Of a stretch of 64,000 bases of DNA, positions 7,205 to 17,139 are shown piece after piece (position 1 is the first letter of the stretch; each line of letters begins with the position of its first letter). The DNA comes from Clostridiales bacterium. GTDB lineage: Bacteria > Bacillota > Clostridia > Christensenellales > Aristaeellaceae. Location: the NCBI GenBank assembly GCA_012728815.1, contig JAAYEI010000060.1, positions 1 to 64,000 on the forward strand, in the 5' to 3' direction. Under the pieces are notes generated by a model, which ran no database searches, was not told the origin of the DNA, and saw only the letters and a program-made list of their open reading frames with translations. A program made the position numbers and the translations under genes.

Positions 7205-8745
7205 GCAACAAGACAAATCTGCCGGACTTCCCTCCGGAAAAGTTCCAGTTCGCGCACAAGGACGAGCGCATCCATGATGTCAGGTTTGAAACCAGGCCCA
7301 TCAGCTATTTTCAGGACGCCTGGCTGCGCTTTCGCAGGAATGGCAGCGCGGTGGTAGCCGCGGTGCTCATACTGTTGCTGATCCTGTTTGCCATCATCGT
7401 GCCCTTTGTGTCCCATTACACGGTCACCTTCCGCGATGGCTACTACAAGACGGTGCTGCCCCGCAACCCCGCCGTGGAGCACCTGGGCTTCTGGGACGGT
7501 GTCAAAAACCAGCGGGAAACCCAGGCCGGCTATGATTATTACAGCGGCATCGGGGTGGAGACGGGGCGGCAGGTCATCAAGCGCGTAAAAAGCCAGACGG
7601 TGGACGCCAACGGGATCACCTACTATTCCCTGAATGTGGACTCCTACGGCAAGGTGGGCTATGTGTACGTCAACCTGTCCCAGGACCAGTACCGCGCGCT
7701 GCAGGACTACCAGGACCAGACCGGCATCCAGGTCATCTATCCGCTGCAGGAGACCCACCGCACCAACTATGTGATGGGCAACATGGGCGCCAACCTCTGG
7801 TACAAGCTGCAGGACCCGCGCCCTACCTCCGATGGCCGCGCACTGCTGGATGAGCAGGGGCGGCACATCCCCAACTACATGACCAGCCAAAGCAAGACAC
7901 AGGCGGACTACACCAGCCTGCGGATTGCCGGTGATGATGGCGGCGCGGACGGCAGCACCTGGTATGTGTATGGCCAGCGCAACCAATCCGGCTTCAAGGC
8001 CAGGGTGGATTACTATGAGTACTACAAGTACATCAACGGCGTAGAGCCCGCCTTCCTCTTTGGCACCAACGCCTATGGACAGGACATCTTCACCTGCCTG
8101 GCGGCTGGTGCCCGGCTGTCCATCCTGCTGGGCATCAGCGTGTCCTTCATCAACTTTATCATCGGCGCGGCCTATGGCGCGGTTGAAGGCTACTACGGCG
8201 GCACCATTGACATCGTGCTGGAGCGCATCTCTGACGTGCTGGCCTCCGTCCCCTTCATTGTGGTGGCCACCCTCTTCCAGATGCACCTGGGGCGAAAGGT
8301 GGGGGTGCTGGGCTCGCTCCTCTTCGCCTTTGTCCTGGTGGGCTGGGTCGGCATGGCGCACCGGGTGCGCATGCAGTTTTACCGCTTCAAAGGCCAGGAG
8401 TATGTGCTGGCCGCCCGAACCCTGGGCGCCAAGGACCGGCGCATCATCCTCAAGCACATCTTCCCCAATGCCATTGGCACCATCATCACCGGTTCCGTGC
8501 TGGCCATCCCCGGGGTCATCTTCACCGAGTCCATGCTGTCCTACCTCAACATTGTCAACCTGGAGACCTCCTCGCTCACCAGCATCGGTACCATGCTGGC
8601 CAACGGCCAGGGCTACCTGAGCACCTTCCCGCACATTACCCTGTTCCCCGCGCTGTTCATCTCCATTCTGATGATTTCCTTCAACCTCTTTGGCAACGGG
8701 CTGCGGGACGCGTTCAATCCTTCCCTGAGAGGAGCTGAAGAGTAA
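7201..8745 (+). CDS. Peptide ABC transporter permease, OppC type, with large outer segment
   Basis: Second channel subunit. The N-terminal cytoplasmic part (1-46) and first membrane helix (about 48-72) are followed by an outer segment of about 214 residues (73-286) before the conserved FGTNAYGQDIF block at 287, where an ordinary OppC has about 40-50 residues. The inserted part is rich in Tyr, Asn, Gly and Gln and has no cysteine. The C-terminal half is standard: five more helices and a coupling loop (about 395-420). Total length is 514 against a usual 290-350. It overlaps the upstream gene by four bases and the downstream gene by one (TAATG). The insertion may dock the unusually large binding protein; that is inference. 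Confidence 0.9.
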   Translation: MSNKTNLPDFPPEKFQFAHKDERIHDVRFETRPISYFQDAWLRFRRNGSAVVAAVLILLLILFAIIVPFVSHYTVTFRDGYYKTVLPRNPAVEHLGFWDGVKNQRETQAGYDYYSGIGVETGRQVIKRVKSQTVDANGITYYSLNVDSYGKVGYVYVNLSQDQYRALQDYQDQTGIQVIYPLQETHRTNYVMGNMGANLWYKLQDPRPTSDGRALLDEQGRHIPNYMTSQSKTQADYTSLRIAGDDGGADGSTWYVYGQRNQSGFKARVDYYEYYKYINGVEPAFLFGTNAYGQDIFTCLAAGARLSILLGISVSFINFIIGAAYGAVEGYYGGTIDIVLERISDVLASVPFIVVATLFQMHLGRKVGVLGSLLFAFVLVGWVGMAHRVRMQFYRFKGQEYVLAARTLGAKDRRIILKHIFPNAIGTIITGSVLAIPGVIFTESMLSYLNIVNLETSSLTSIGTMLANGQGYLSTFPHITLFPALFISILMISFNLFGNGLRDAFNPSLRGAEE

Positions 8746-10913
8746 TGACCAAGCTTGAAGTCAAGAACCTTCAAATCTCATTCCGCACCAACAACGGCGC
8801 GGTGCGCGCGGTGCGTGACATCTCCTTCTCCCTGGAGGAAGGGCAGACCCTGGCCATTGTGGGGGAGTCGGGCAGCGGCAAGTCGGTCACGGCGCGTGCC
8901 ATCATGGGCATCCTGGCCGGCAACGCCATGGTGGACAACGGGGAAATCATCTATGACGGGCAGGACCTGCTCAAGATCAGCGAGGATGACTTCCACACCC
9001 TGCGGGGCCACCGCCTGGCCATGATTTTCCAGGACCCCCTCTCCGCCCTGAACCCGGTGATGCGCATCGGGCGCCAGCTGACAGAAGCCATGGTGCTCAA
9101 CAACCGGGAACGCAGGCGGGATGGGCGGCGCCGCTACAAAAAGATGACCGCGCTGCTGGAAAAGAACGCCATTCAGGCCTACCAGCAGGAGGGACAGGAC
9201 AGCAGCGCGCGCATCCGCGAGAAAATGGGCACGTTCAAGCGCTTCATTGACGCAGGCGTGCGCCTGCGCACCCACTACAACAACAGCCACGACGCCCTGC
9301 TGGAGGCCAAGGATAGCATCAACCAGCTGCGGCTGGAACTCAAGCGCAGGGACGAGCGGGCGGCGCGGGACATCTTTGCGCGGCTGGCCAAGGCAGCCGC
9401 CACGGGGCGCCACCCCTACCTGATCGCGGAGGAAGACACGGCCTACAAACAGCTGCTTGACAGCGCGAACCACTTTGGCCGTGCCTTCCACCTGCGCGAC
9501 AGCGAGGCTGCGCTCAACCTGCTGGAAGCGCTGGAAACGCGCATCAACACCGCCCTGAACCGGGAATTGCCCAGCTTCCACGCCATCGCCTACGGCATGC
9601 AAGCGGGGGCCGATACGCTGCCCACAGGCGAGCTGTCCGCCATCAACCAGCAGGTTGAACAGCACCTGCAGGCAAACTTCATGGAAGGCTTCCTGGTGGA
9701 TGTGCAAAAGGCGCTGGCCCACTCCGCCAGGCAATCCCAGCAGGCGCAGCAGGAGGCGCTGTCCCAGCTGAGGGAAGCGCTGCCCGTGTTTGAAAAGGAT
9801 GCCCTTGTTGAAAGTGAAGTGCGGGCCGCCTTCACCCGCACCGCTGCAGCGGTGGACCGGGCCATTGACCCCATGGAGCTGAACAAGGACAACCTGGCCT
9901 ATGTGTACCGCTCCAGCATGAAGACCAACATTGACCGCTACTTCCGGGGGCTGAAGACCAACCCCAAGGAGATGGCGCGCCACCACAGGGACACCCAGAA
10001 GCGCCAGCAGCTGCTGGACAGAAACAAGCCAGCGCTGCAGGTGGTGCCCATGAACCTGGTGGACACGGACAAGGCCCGGGACAACCTGGCCCGGGATGTG
10101 CGGGCGTTGATTGCCCGGTATGAGGAGCGGCTGGCCAACCCGGTCCAGCCAAGCCTGCACAGCGCCCAGGCCCTGGTGGATTACCTGATGCGGGCCGCTG
10201 GCGATTACGGCTACAAGCTGTCCAAGGCCATGGCGCGGCACCGCTCCATCGAGCTGATGGACGAGGTGGGCATCCCGGAGCCCCACAAGCGCTTCCGGCA
10301 GTATCCCTTTGAGTTCTCCGGTGGCATGCGCCAGCGCATCGTGATTGCCATCGCGCTGTCGGCCAACCCGGACATCCTGATTTGTGATGAGCCCACCACC
10401 GCCCTTGATGTGACCATCCAGGGCCAGATTCTGGAGCTGATCAACAACCTGAAGAAGCAGCGCAACCTGTCGGTCATCTTTATCACCCATGACCTGGGTG
10501 TGGTGGCCAACATGGCTGACAGCATCGCTGTGATGTACGCGGGCAAGATCGTGGAGTATGGCACTGCTGAGGAGGTGTTCTACAGCCCGGCACACCCCTA
10601 CACCTGGGCGCTGCTCTCCTCGGTGCCAGACCTTGAAACCAGGGAGAAGCTTGAAGCCATCCCGGGCACGCCGCCAAACATGATCATCCCGCCCAAGGGC
10701 GATGCCTTCGCCGCGCGCAACAACTACGCGCTGGCTTTGGATTTTGAGGAACAGCCGCCACTGTTCCGCATCACCGATACGCACTATGCCGCCACCTGGT
10801 TGCTGCACCCGGACGCGCCCAAGGTGGAATTGCCGGCCATCGTGCAGGAGCGCATCGACCGCATGCACCGGCGCACGCGTGAAACCACCACGGAAGGCAG
10901 GGATGTCCAATGA
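8745..10913 (+). CDS. Peptide ABC transporter ATPase, OppD type, with ~370-residue insertion
   Basis: Cytoplasmic ATPase of the importer. Walker A GESGSGKS is at 40-47 and the Q-loop glutamine at 96, but the signature FSGGMRQR appears only at 524-531, followed by Walker B ([12 protein letters not shown]) and the H-loop (ITHD). In the family the Q-loop to signature distance is about 60-70 residues; here it is 428. The extra part (about 121-492) is rich in Ala, Arg, Gln, Leu and Glu, looks almost fully helical, and has no recognisable domain. It interrupts the helical subdomain that touches the permease. The C-terminus has an oligo_HPY-like region but lacks its usual cysteines. It overlaps the next gene by four bases. 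Confidence 0.9.
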   Translation: MTKLEVKNLQISFRTNNGAVRAVRDISFSLEEGQTLAIVGESGSGKSVTARAIMGILAGNAMVDNGEIIYDGQDLLKISEDDFHTLRGHRLAMIFQDPLSALNPVMRIGRQLTEAMVLNNRERRRDGRRRYKKMTALLEKNAIQAYQQEGQDSSARIREKMGTFKRFIDAGVRLRTHYNNSHDALLEAKDSINQLRLELKRRDERAARDIFARLAKAAATGRHPYLIAEEDTAYKQLLDSANHFGRAFHLRDSEAALNLLEALETRINTALNRELPSFHAIAYGMQAGADTLPTGELSAINQQVEQHLQANFMEGFLVDVQKALAHSARQSQQAQQEALSQLREALPVFEKDALVESEVRAAFTRTAAAVDRAIDPMELNKDNLAYVYRSSMKTNIDRYFRGLKTNPKEMARHHRDTQKRQQLLDRNKPALQVVPMNLVDTDKARDNLARDVRALIARYEERLANPVQPSLHSAQALVDYLMRAAGDYGYKLSKAMARHRSIELMDEVGIPEPHKRFRQYPFEFSGGMRQRIVIAIALSANPDILICDEPTTALDVTIQGQILELINNLKKQRNLSVIFITHDLGVVANMADSIAVMYAGKIVEYGTAEEVFYSPAHPYTWALLSSVPDLETREKLEAIPGTPPNMIIPPKGDAFAARNNYALALDFEEQPPLFRITDTHYAATWLLHPDAPKVELPAIVQERIDRMHRRTRETTTEGRDVQ

Positions 10914-13360
10914 GAAGAATCAAGAAAGGCGCGACCGCGCTGCGCGTCACGGGCATGATACTGCTCATTTTCTCCCTGGTGCTGGTGCTGTATGGCACCG
11001 CCACGGACGGCACTGACTGGGCCGCCTTCAACCAGCGGTTAAACGGCCTGGGCATCCGCACCAACCTGGCAGACCGCTTCCGGTTCAGCAGCGCCTACTT
11101 CGAGGCCCTGGCCGCAGCCAAGCAGAGCGCTGGCCAGCTCAGCGTGGTCCGCGCGGCCAGCGCGGTCAGCCATTTTGACAGCTTCCGCCAGCGCGCTCAG
11201 GAGGTACAAACTGCCCAGCTGGCCGCCTCCGCGCAGGAGGTGGAGCGCTTCTTCAATGAGGAGTTTGATTACGACAGCTTCCTCACCCGGTACCACCAGG
11301 TGGAAGGCCGCAAGGAGCAGGCTGAAATCCGCGAGATCATGGAATATCTGGATGGCCTGTCCCTGCCAGCGCTCAAATCCGGCAAGGTGCTGCCCAATGT
11401 GAAACCTGCCAGCAACCTCCCCTGGTTTGAGGAGCACCATGGCCAATGGGTGCAGGCGCAGGGGGAACAGGCGGGCACCTTCCTGGCCTACCTGCAAACC
11501 CTTGAGCGCATGATACGGCAGGCTGACAACGTGACCAACGCCCGCACCTTTGCCGAGGGGCTGACATATGAGGAATACCAGCAGGAACTCTCCCTGACCA
11601 TCGCACAGGAAGACCGCGCGGACCTCGCCCTCTTCCTGGATGCCTTCGCGGACATGGCAGAGCAAAAGGTGCAGGGCGGACAGCCTGACATCAACGCGTT
11701 CCTGCGCGGGGAATATGACGCCATCGTCACCCGCTTCCCCGCCAGCGCCACGCCCTCCTATGCCCTTTTCCTGCGCGCGACGCAGGAGGCCCTGGCTGAC
11801 CCGGCCTATGACGGCAGCTACAGCACCCTTGTCACCAAGATGCGCCAGGCGCTCTCAGCCCAGACCGCGCAGGGCTTTGACCAGTACCTGAACACCTTTG
11901 GGCAGGAGCTGGTCAGCAACAGCGACAAACGCCGCGTGGTGCCCATGACCACCTTCACCTGGTGGGTGACAGCCAAGGCGCTGTGGGTGGGGCTGCTGGG
12001 CATCCTGCTGATCATCCTGGCTGCTGTCATCTCCCGCACGGCCACCGCTGCCATCATCAAGCGGCGCGAGTACAAGGGCCAGCAGGATGAGCCTGGCGTC
12101 CTGCTGCGCGTGCGCAACCTCAGCCAGTATTTCAAGAGCGGAGATTTCGTCAACAAAGCGGTGGATGACATCAGCTTTTACATCAAGCGCGGCGAGGTCT
12201 TTGGCCTGGTGGGCGAAAGCGGCTGCGGCAAAACCACCACCGGGCGCACCATCATCAACCTCTATGACCCAACGGGCGGGGACGTGTATTTTGACGGCCT
12301 GCGCATCTCCTCCACCAAGAACGGCTCCCCGGTGATGCGCTACCAGCTGCGAAAGGAGCTGGGTGCCAAAATCCGCGCGCTGGAGGAAGCCTGCAAGCAG
12401 CGCAAGGCGGCTGACCTCGCCCGCGCCCAGGACATCCAGCGGGAGACGGACGATCAGATCCGGCAGCTTAAACAGGCCCATCACCTGGAGATCGAGCGCA
12501 CGCTGGCCCACGCTTTTGAATCCGAAGAGGAAAAAAGCAAATGTGAGTTGCTATACCGCGAGCAGCGTGAGGCCGAGCTGACCCAGGCCTATGAGGCGGA
12601 AATCGCGGGGCTGACAGGCGAAGACGCCCGGAAGCGGACCGAACAGTACAAGGCTGAGTTGGCCGCAGCCAAAAATGACAGCGTCATGTCCAAAATCCAA
12701 ATGATCTTCCAGGACCCCATCGCGTCCATCAACCCGCGCATGACGGTGCGGGAGATCATCGCTGAGGGCATGATCATCCGCGGCATCCGCGACAAGGAGC
12801 TGATCAACCGCAAGGTGCATGAGGTGCTGGACATGGTTGGCCTGGTGCAGGAGCACGCGGACCGCTACCCGCATGAGTTTTCAGGCGGCCAGCGCCAGCG
12901 CATCGGCATCGCCCGCGCCATCATCATGGAGCCGGAGCTCATCATCGCGGACGAGCCCATTTCAGCCCTGGATGTGTCCATCCAGGCGCAGATTATCAAC
13001 CTGCTCAACGACCTGCGCAAAAACCTGGGCCTGACCATCCTGTTCATCGCCCACAACCTGAGCGTGGTCAAGTACTTTTCTGACCGCATCGCGGTGATGT
13101 ACTATGGGCGCATTGTGGAGATGACCACCTCGGAGGAGCTCTTCCTCCACCCGCTGCACCCCTACACCAAGTCGCTGCTCTCCGCCATCCCCTACCCTGA
13201 CCCCCTGTATGAAAAGCAGCGCAAGCGCATCCCCTATGAGCCCGTGCTGGCCCATGACTACACGGTGGACAAACCTGAGCTTCATGAAATCAGGCCCGGC
13301 CACTTTGTGCACGCCAACCAGGCGGAGCTAGCCCGCTACCGGGCCGAGCTGGGCTTGTGA
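10910..13360 (+). CDS. OppF-type ATPase fused to a membrane-anchored outer domain
   Basis: Second ATPase of the importer, 816 residues against a usual 310-330. It starts with a basic stretch and a membrane helix (11-29), then about 320 largely helical residues predicted outside the membrane (30-350), a second helix (357-376), and only then the nucleotide-binding domain (from about 397). Walker A GESGCGKT is at 435-442, the Q-loop glutamine at 601, and the signature FSGGQRQR at 657-664; Walker B, D-loop (SALD) and H-loop (IAHN) follow. Between Walker A and Q-loop lies a charged insertion of about 114 residues (479-592) with coiled-coil character. All motifs for ATP hydrolysis are kept. The H-loop histidine is present, but the next residue is Asn rather than Asp. 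Confidence 0.9.
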   Translation: MRRIKKGATALRVTGMILLIFSLVLVLYGTATDGTDWAAFNQRLNGLGIRTNLADRFRFSSAYFEALAAAKQSAGQLSVVRAASAVSHFDSFRQRAQEVQTAQLAASAQEVERFFNEEFDYDSFLTRYHQVEGRKEQAEIREIMEYLDGLSLPALKSGKVLPNVKPASNLPWFEEHHGQWVQAQGEQAGTFLAYLQTLERMIRQADNVTNARTFAEGLTYEEYQQELSLTIAQEDRADLALFLDAFADMAEQKVQGGQPDINAFLRGEYDAIVTRFPASATPSYALFLRATQEALADPAYDGSYSTLVTKMRQALSAQTAQGFDQYLNTFGQELVSNSDKRRVVPMTTFTWWVTAKALWVGLLGILLIILAAVISRTATAAIIKRREYKGQQDEPGVLLRVRNLSQYFKSGDFVNKAVDDISFYIKRGEVFGLVGESGCGKTTTGRTIINLYDPTGGDVYFDGLRISSTKNGSPVMRYQLRKELGAKIRALEEACKQRKAADLARAQDIQRETDDQIRQLKQAHHLEIERTLAHAFESEEEKSKCELLYREQREAELTQAYEAEIAGLTGEDARKRTEQYKAELAAAKNDSVMSKIQMIFQDPIASINPRMTVREIIAEGMIIRGIRDKELINRKVHEVLDMVGLVQEHADRYPHEFSGGQRQRIGIARAIIMEPELIIADEPISALDVSIQAQIINLLNDLRKNLGLTILFIAHNLSVVKYFSDRIAVMYYGRIVEMTTSEELFLHPLHPYTKSLLSAIPYPDPLYEKQRKRIPYEPVLAHDYTVDKPELHEIRPGHFVHANQAELARYRAELGL

Positions 13361-13764
13361 GGAGGAGCGGGCGCCTGCTCCGCTGGCTGATTGCCGTCGC
13401 GGTCAGCCTGCTGATGGCCTTGTCCGTGCTGCTGGGCCGCGGAACCTTCCAGAAAACCGACCCCCAGCAGCTGTGGATGGACCTCAGCGATGCCTTTTTG
13501 CTGCCCGGCGCCATGCTGGGCGGCCTGGGTGGCCTGATTTTTGTTGCCGGCAGGGGGTTTTTTGACATGGTCAACTTTGGCGTGATGAAGGTGCTGTCCC
13601 TGGTGCGCAGCGAGGCCTACCGCGCCGAGCAGCCCAAAACCTTCTACGACTACATTGAGGCCAAGTCCACCAGCCGCCGCGGCGGCTATGCCTACCTGCT
13701 GGTGACTGGCCTGGCTTGCCTGGCGCTGGCTGGCCTCTTTCTTGTGCTGTACCTCAACCAATAG
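13357..13764 (+). CDS. Small membrane protein, DUF3899-like
   Basis: 135 residues with membrane segments at about 8-25, 45-65 and 112-132. The central [20 protein letters not shown] stretch followed by a Phe-rich turn resembles DUF3899 proteins of Bacillota, whose function is unknown. It starts with GTG at 13357, overlapping the ATPase stop codon (GTGA), so it is translationally coupled to the transporter. The tight coupling suggests an accessory subunit of the importer, but nothing in the sequence proves it. Confidence 0.75.
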   Translation: MRRSGRLLRWLIAVAVSLLMALSVLLGRGTFQKTDPQQLWMDLSDAFLLPGAMLGGLGGLIFVAGRGFFDMVNFGVMKVLSLVRSEAYRAEQPKTFYDYIEAKSTSRRGGYAYLLVTGLACLALAGLFLVLYLNQ

Positions 13765-13778
13765 AAGGAGACGACACG

Positions 13779-14411
13779 ATGACCAAACTCCTTGCAATGC
13801 TGCTTGCCCTGCTGCTGTTGCTGGTGCCCATGGCAAGCGGCCTGGCCCAGGGCGAGGACAGCACCCAACCGACAAACAGAGAGGAAGAATCAACCATGCC
13901 AAACCCAGTCTTCACCATCATCCTGAAAAACGGCCAGATCGTTGAGGGAGAGCTCTATCCAAACAACGCCCCGCAGAGCGTGGGCAACTTCATTTCTCTT
14001 GCCAACGCCGGCTTCTATGACGGCTTAATCTTCCACCGGGTCATCCCCGGCTTCATGGTGCAGGGCGGCTGCCCCAACGGCAACGGCATGGGCGGCCCCG
14101 GCTACAGCATCAAGGGGGAGTTCAGCCAGAACGGCATCAGCAACCCGCTCAGGCACACCCGCGGCGTGCTAAGCATGGCGCGCAGCATGAAAATGGACTC
14201 GGCTGGCAGCCAATTCTTCATCATGGTGGCGGACGCACCGCACCTGGATGGCGGCTATGCCGCCTTTGGGCTGGTGACCTCAGGCATGGAGGCCATTGAC
14301 CAGGTGGTGAACGCCAAGCGGGACCGCGCTGACAAGCCGGTTGAAAACCAGGTGATCAAAAGCATCCGGGTGGAGACCAACGGGGTGGAATACCCCTTTG
14401 ACAGGCTCTGA
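13779..14411 (+). CDS. Cyclophilin-type peptidyl-prolyl isomerase, exported
   Basis: Catalyses cis-trans isomerisation of prolyl bonds. The cyclophilin core runs from about residue 42 to the end, with the conserved FHRVIPGFMVQGG, GGPGYSIKGEF and GSQFFIM blocks, including the catalytic Arg in FHR. A hydrophobic signal (about 4-23) without lipobox precedes an acidic linker, so the longer product should be secreted. ATG 13779 has AAGGAG upstream. A second ATG at 13896, preceded by AGGA ten bases upstream, would give a cytoplasmic form starting directly at the catalytic domain. The gene lies in the transporter operon, 14 bases after the DUF3899-like gene. Confidence 0.92.
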   Translation: MTKLLAMLLALLLLLVPMASGLAQGEDSTQPTNREEESTMPNPVFTIILKNGQIVEGELYPNNAPQSVGNFISLANAGFYDGLIFHRVIPGFMVQGGCPNGNGMGGPGYSIKGEFSQNGISNPLRHTRGVLSMARSMKMDSAGSQFFIMVADAPHLDGGYAAFGLVTSGMEAIDQVVNAKRDRADKPVENQVIKSIRVETNGVEYPFDRL

Positions 14412-14412
14412 G

Positions 14413-14676
14413 ATGCGCATCAACACGGTCACCGTGCGGGTTGCGGGCAAGAGCTACCAGCTGTCCGGCACCCAGAAGCCACAGCACTTTGAACAGCTGG
14501 CGCAGATGGTGGACCGGCGCATCGCTGAAAACGCGCAGCTGAACCCAACAGCCCAGGCGGAAGTCAACGCGGTAGCCGCCGCCCTGTCCTTTGCGGATGA
14601 ACTGGTCAGCGCCCGGGCGGAGGCGGCCAGGCTGCGCCAGCAGCTGGAGAACGTGCCGCCAGCGTTGACTGACTAA
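14413..14676 (+). CDS. zapA: Cell division protein ZapA
   Basis: 87-residue FtsZ-ring bundling protein. The N-terminal beta hairpin INTVTVRVAGKSYQLSG and the following KPQHFEQLAQMVDRRI helix are typical of ZapA, and the C-terminal half is a coiled coil ending near residue 80. The ATG at 14413 begins one base after the cyclophilin stop. ZapA directly upstream of mutS2 is the usual order in Bacillota, which strengthens the call. Confidence 0.92.
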   Translation: MRINTVTVRVAGKSYQLSGTQKPQHFEQLAQMVDRRIAENAQLNPTAQAEVNAVAAALSFADELVSARAEAARLRQQLENVPPALTD

Positions 14677-14689
14677 ACCCAGGTGAACC

Positions 14690-17038
14690 ATGAACGAAAA
14701 AGCACTGCGAACGCTGGAGTTCATCAAGATCCGACAGATGCTCAGCGCCCTGGCCCTGACTGAGCCCGGGCAGCTTCGCTGTGACCATTTATTGCCCTAC
14801 AGCAGCCTGGAGCAGGTGGAGCGCGCCCAGCACCAGACAGAGGAAGCGCTGCTGATCCTGCTGCGGCGGGGCGACAGCCCGCTGGTGCACTTCAAGGATG
14901 TCTCCGGCTGGCTGTCCCTGGCCCAGAAGGGATCCACCCTGCCCCCCCGCGCCCTGCTGGACACGGCGGAGCTGCTGCGCGCCGCCCATGCCGCGCACGC
15001 GGCGCTGGGTGAGGACGAGCTGAACCGCACGCCGCAGCTGACCGCGCTGGCAGCGCGGCTGGAGCCCAAGCGGCTGCTGGAGCGCGCCATCACGGACACC
15101 CTGATCTCCGAGGAAGAAGTGGCTGACAACGCCAGCCCACAGCTGGCGGACATCCGCCGCCATATGCGCCAGGCCAACGAGCGCATCCGCGAGCGGCTGC
15201 AGGCCATCGCGCATGGCGCCCAATCCTCCAAATACCTGCAGGACAGCCTGATCACCCTGCGCAATGGCCGCTATGTGCTGCCGGTGCGCCAGGAGTACCG
15301 CGCCATGGTGCCCGGCCTGGTGCATGACCAGTCCTCCTCCGGCGCCACGCTGTTCATTGAGCCCATGGCGGTGGTGGAGGCGGGCAACGAGCTCAAGGAG
15401 CTGCAATCCAAGGAACGCCTCGAGATCGAACGCATCCTGGCCGCGCTGTCCAGCCGTGTGGCGGAAGCGGCGGAGGACATCGCGGAGAACCTGGACATCC
15501 TGGTTGAGCTGGACTTTCGCTTTGCCAAGGCTGCCCTGGCCCGGCGCATGCGCGCCATCCGGCCAAAAATCAACGACCGGGGATACCTCAAGTTTGTGAA
15601 GGTGCGCCACCCCCTGATCCCTGATGACAAGGTGGTGCCCTGCGACCTGTGGCTGGGGGAGGATTTCACCACCCTGATTATCACTGGGCCCAACACCGGC
15701 GGCAAAACAGTGACCCTGAAGACCGTGGGGCTGATCACCCTCATGGCGCTGGCCGGGCTGCATGTGCCCGGTGAACTGGGCACGCAGGTTGCCTTGTTTG
15801 ACAACGTGTTCGCTGACATTGGCGATGAGCAGAGCATTGAGCAATCCCTGTCCACCTTCTCCTCCCACATGAGCAACATTGTGTCCATCCTGGAGGAGGC
15901 GGACAGCCATGACCTGGTGCTCTTTGACGAGCTGGGCGCGGGCACTGACCCCACCGAGGGCGCCGCGCTGGCGCAGGCCATTCTGCAGCGGATGCTCAAA
16001 CTGAACATCCGTTCGGTCGCCACCACCCACTACAGCGAGCTGAAGGCCTTTGCCCTGGCCACCCCAGGCGCGCAAAACGCCAGCGTGGAGTTTGATGTCA
16101 GCACCCTCTCCCCCACCTACCGGCTGTCCATCGGGGTGCCAGGCAAATCCAATGCCTTTGAGATTTCCAAGCGCCTGGGGCTGTCAGACCGCCTGATTGC
16201 CGACGCGCAGGAGCTCCTCTCCAAGGAAACCCTGCTGTTTGAGGATGTCATCGCCAGCGCGCAGGACCAGCGCCAGGCGGCGCAGAAGGAGCGCGAGCTG
16301 GCAGAAGCCGCCCATCAGGAGGGCTTGCGGCTGAAGGAAGAGGCACAGCAGCTGCACCAGGAAATGGCCCAGCTGCGCGCCGGCGCGCGCGCCAAGGCGC
16401 GGGATGAGGCGCGGCGCATCGTGGAAAAAGCCAGGCGTGAGAGCGCCGCCGTGCTGGAAGAGCTCAAAGCCCTGCATGCGGCTGACCCCAACGCTGTCAA
16501 CCGCCTGCGCAAGCGCCTGAGCAGCCTGCAGGATGAGCTGGGCGGCGGCCTCTCCCTGGACAGCGGGCAGGAAACCTTGCGCGCGGAGGACATCTTCCCC
16601 GGGCTGGCTGTCATCCTGGCGGTCAACAACGCGCCAGCCACTGTCATCAGCCCACCTGACAGCAAAAACGAGGTGCAGGTGCAAGCCGGCATTCTCAAAA
16701 TGCGCGTGCCGGTGGACCAGCTGCGTCCAGCCCAAGGCCAGCCAAAGCAGGCGAAGACCGTGGTGCGCGCCGCCACCCAATCCGCCCAGCGCAGCGTACA
16801 GATGGAATGCGATGTGCGTGGCATGGCGCTGGACGAGGCCATGGCCGCGGTGGACAGCTATCTGGATGCCGCCGTGATGGGGGGCTTGCATGAGGTGTTC
16901 ATCATCCATGGCAAGGGCACGGGCACCCTGCGCGCAGGCTTGCGCGACCATTTGCGCCGCCATCCCCACATCGCCTCCCAGCGCGCAGGCAAGTACGGCG
17001 AGGGTGAGGCCGGGGTGACGGTGGTTACCCTCAAATAA
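14690..17038 (+). CDS. mutS2: Endonuclease MutS2
   Basis: 782 residues, the normal length. MutS-like lever and clamp (about 1-310) are followed by the ATPase with Walker A GPNTGGKT (about 336-343), the LVLFDELGAGTDPTEGA Walker B region and the STFSSHM segment. A charged coiled coil spans about 510-600, and a C-terminal Smr nuclease domain (about 705-782) carries DVRGMALDEA and HGKGTGTLR. The family suppresses recombination and also splits collided ribosomes in Bacillus. Thirteen bases separate it from zapA, and a terminator follows, so it probably ends the 13.5-kb operon. Confidence 0.96.
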   Translation: MNEKALRTLEFIKIRQMLSALALTEPGQLRCDHLLPYSSLEQVERAQHQTEEALLILLRRGDSPLVHFKDVSGWLSLAQKGSTLPPRALLDTAELLRAAHAAHAALGEDELNRTPQLTALAARLEPKRLLERAITDTLISEEEVADNASPQLADIRRHMRQANERIRERLQAIAHGAQSSKYLQDSLITLRNGRYVLPVRQEYRAMVPGLVHDQSSSGATLFIEPMAVVEAGNELKELQSKERLEIERILAALSSRVAEAAEDIAENLDILVELDFRFAKAALARRMRAIRPKINDRGYLKFVKVRHPLIPDDKVVPCDLWLGEDFTTLIITGPNTGGKTVTLKTVGLITLMALAGLHVPGELGTQVALFDNVFADIGDEQSIEQSLSTFSSHMSNIVSILEEADSHDLVLFDELGAGTDPTEGAALAQAILQRMLKLNIRSVATTHYSELKAFALATPGAQNASVEFDVSTLSPTYRLSIGVPGKSNAFEISKRLGLSDRLIADAQELLSKETLLFEDVIASAQDQRQAAQKERELAEAAHQEGLRLKEEAQQLHQEMAQLRAGARAKARDEARRIVEKARRESAAVLEELKALHAADPNAVNRLRKRLSSLQDELGGGLSLDSGQETLRAEDIFPGLAVILAVNNAPATVISPPDSKNEVQVQAGILKMRVPVDQLRPAQGQPKQAKTVVRAATQSAQRSVQMECDVRGMALDEAMAAVDSYLDAAVMGGLHEVFIIHGKGTGTLRAGLRDHLRRHPHIASQRAGKYGEGEAGVTVVTLK

Positions 17039-17061
17039 ACCAAGCTGATGTCCATCCTGTA

Positions 17062-17098
17062 AACAGCCCGCCAGGCGGATGCCAAAGCGGGCTGTTTT
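17062..17098 (+). terminator. Terminator after mutS2
   Basis: Nine-bp stem ACAGCCCGC (17063-17071) with GCGGGCTGT (17087-17095) and a short TTTT run. Confidence 0.85.
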
Positions 17099-17099
17099 C

Positions 17100-17108
17100 T
17101 GCTATGAT
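17100..17108 (+). promoter_or_regulatory. Extended -10 before the two-component genes
   Basis: TGC-TATGAT follows directly on the mutS2 terminator, 31 bases before the GTG start of the response regulator. There is no clear -35. Confidence 0.5.
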
Positions 17109-17139
17109 GGACAAAACGCAGTGAAAGCGGGGTGTTCCT

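Noticed and set aside
8778..10910. A 710-residue open frame on the minus strand opposite the OppD-type gene
   Set aside because: It is the complement of a gene with full ATPase motifs. Its protein is rich in His, Gly, Val and Gln, as expected from antisense reading of high-GC codons, and it lacks a ribosome site.
14789..16075. Long minus-strand frame opposite mutS2
   Set aside because: Same reason: antisense shadow of a well-supported gene, with no recognisable domain.
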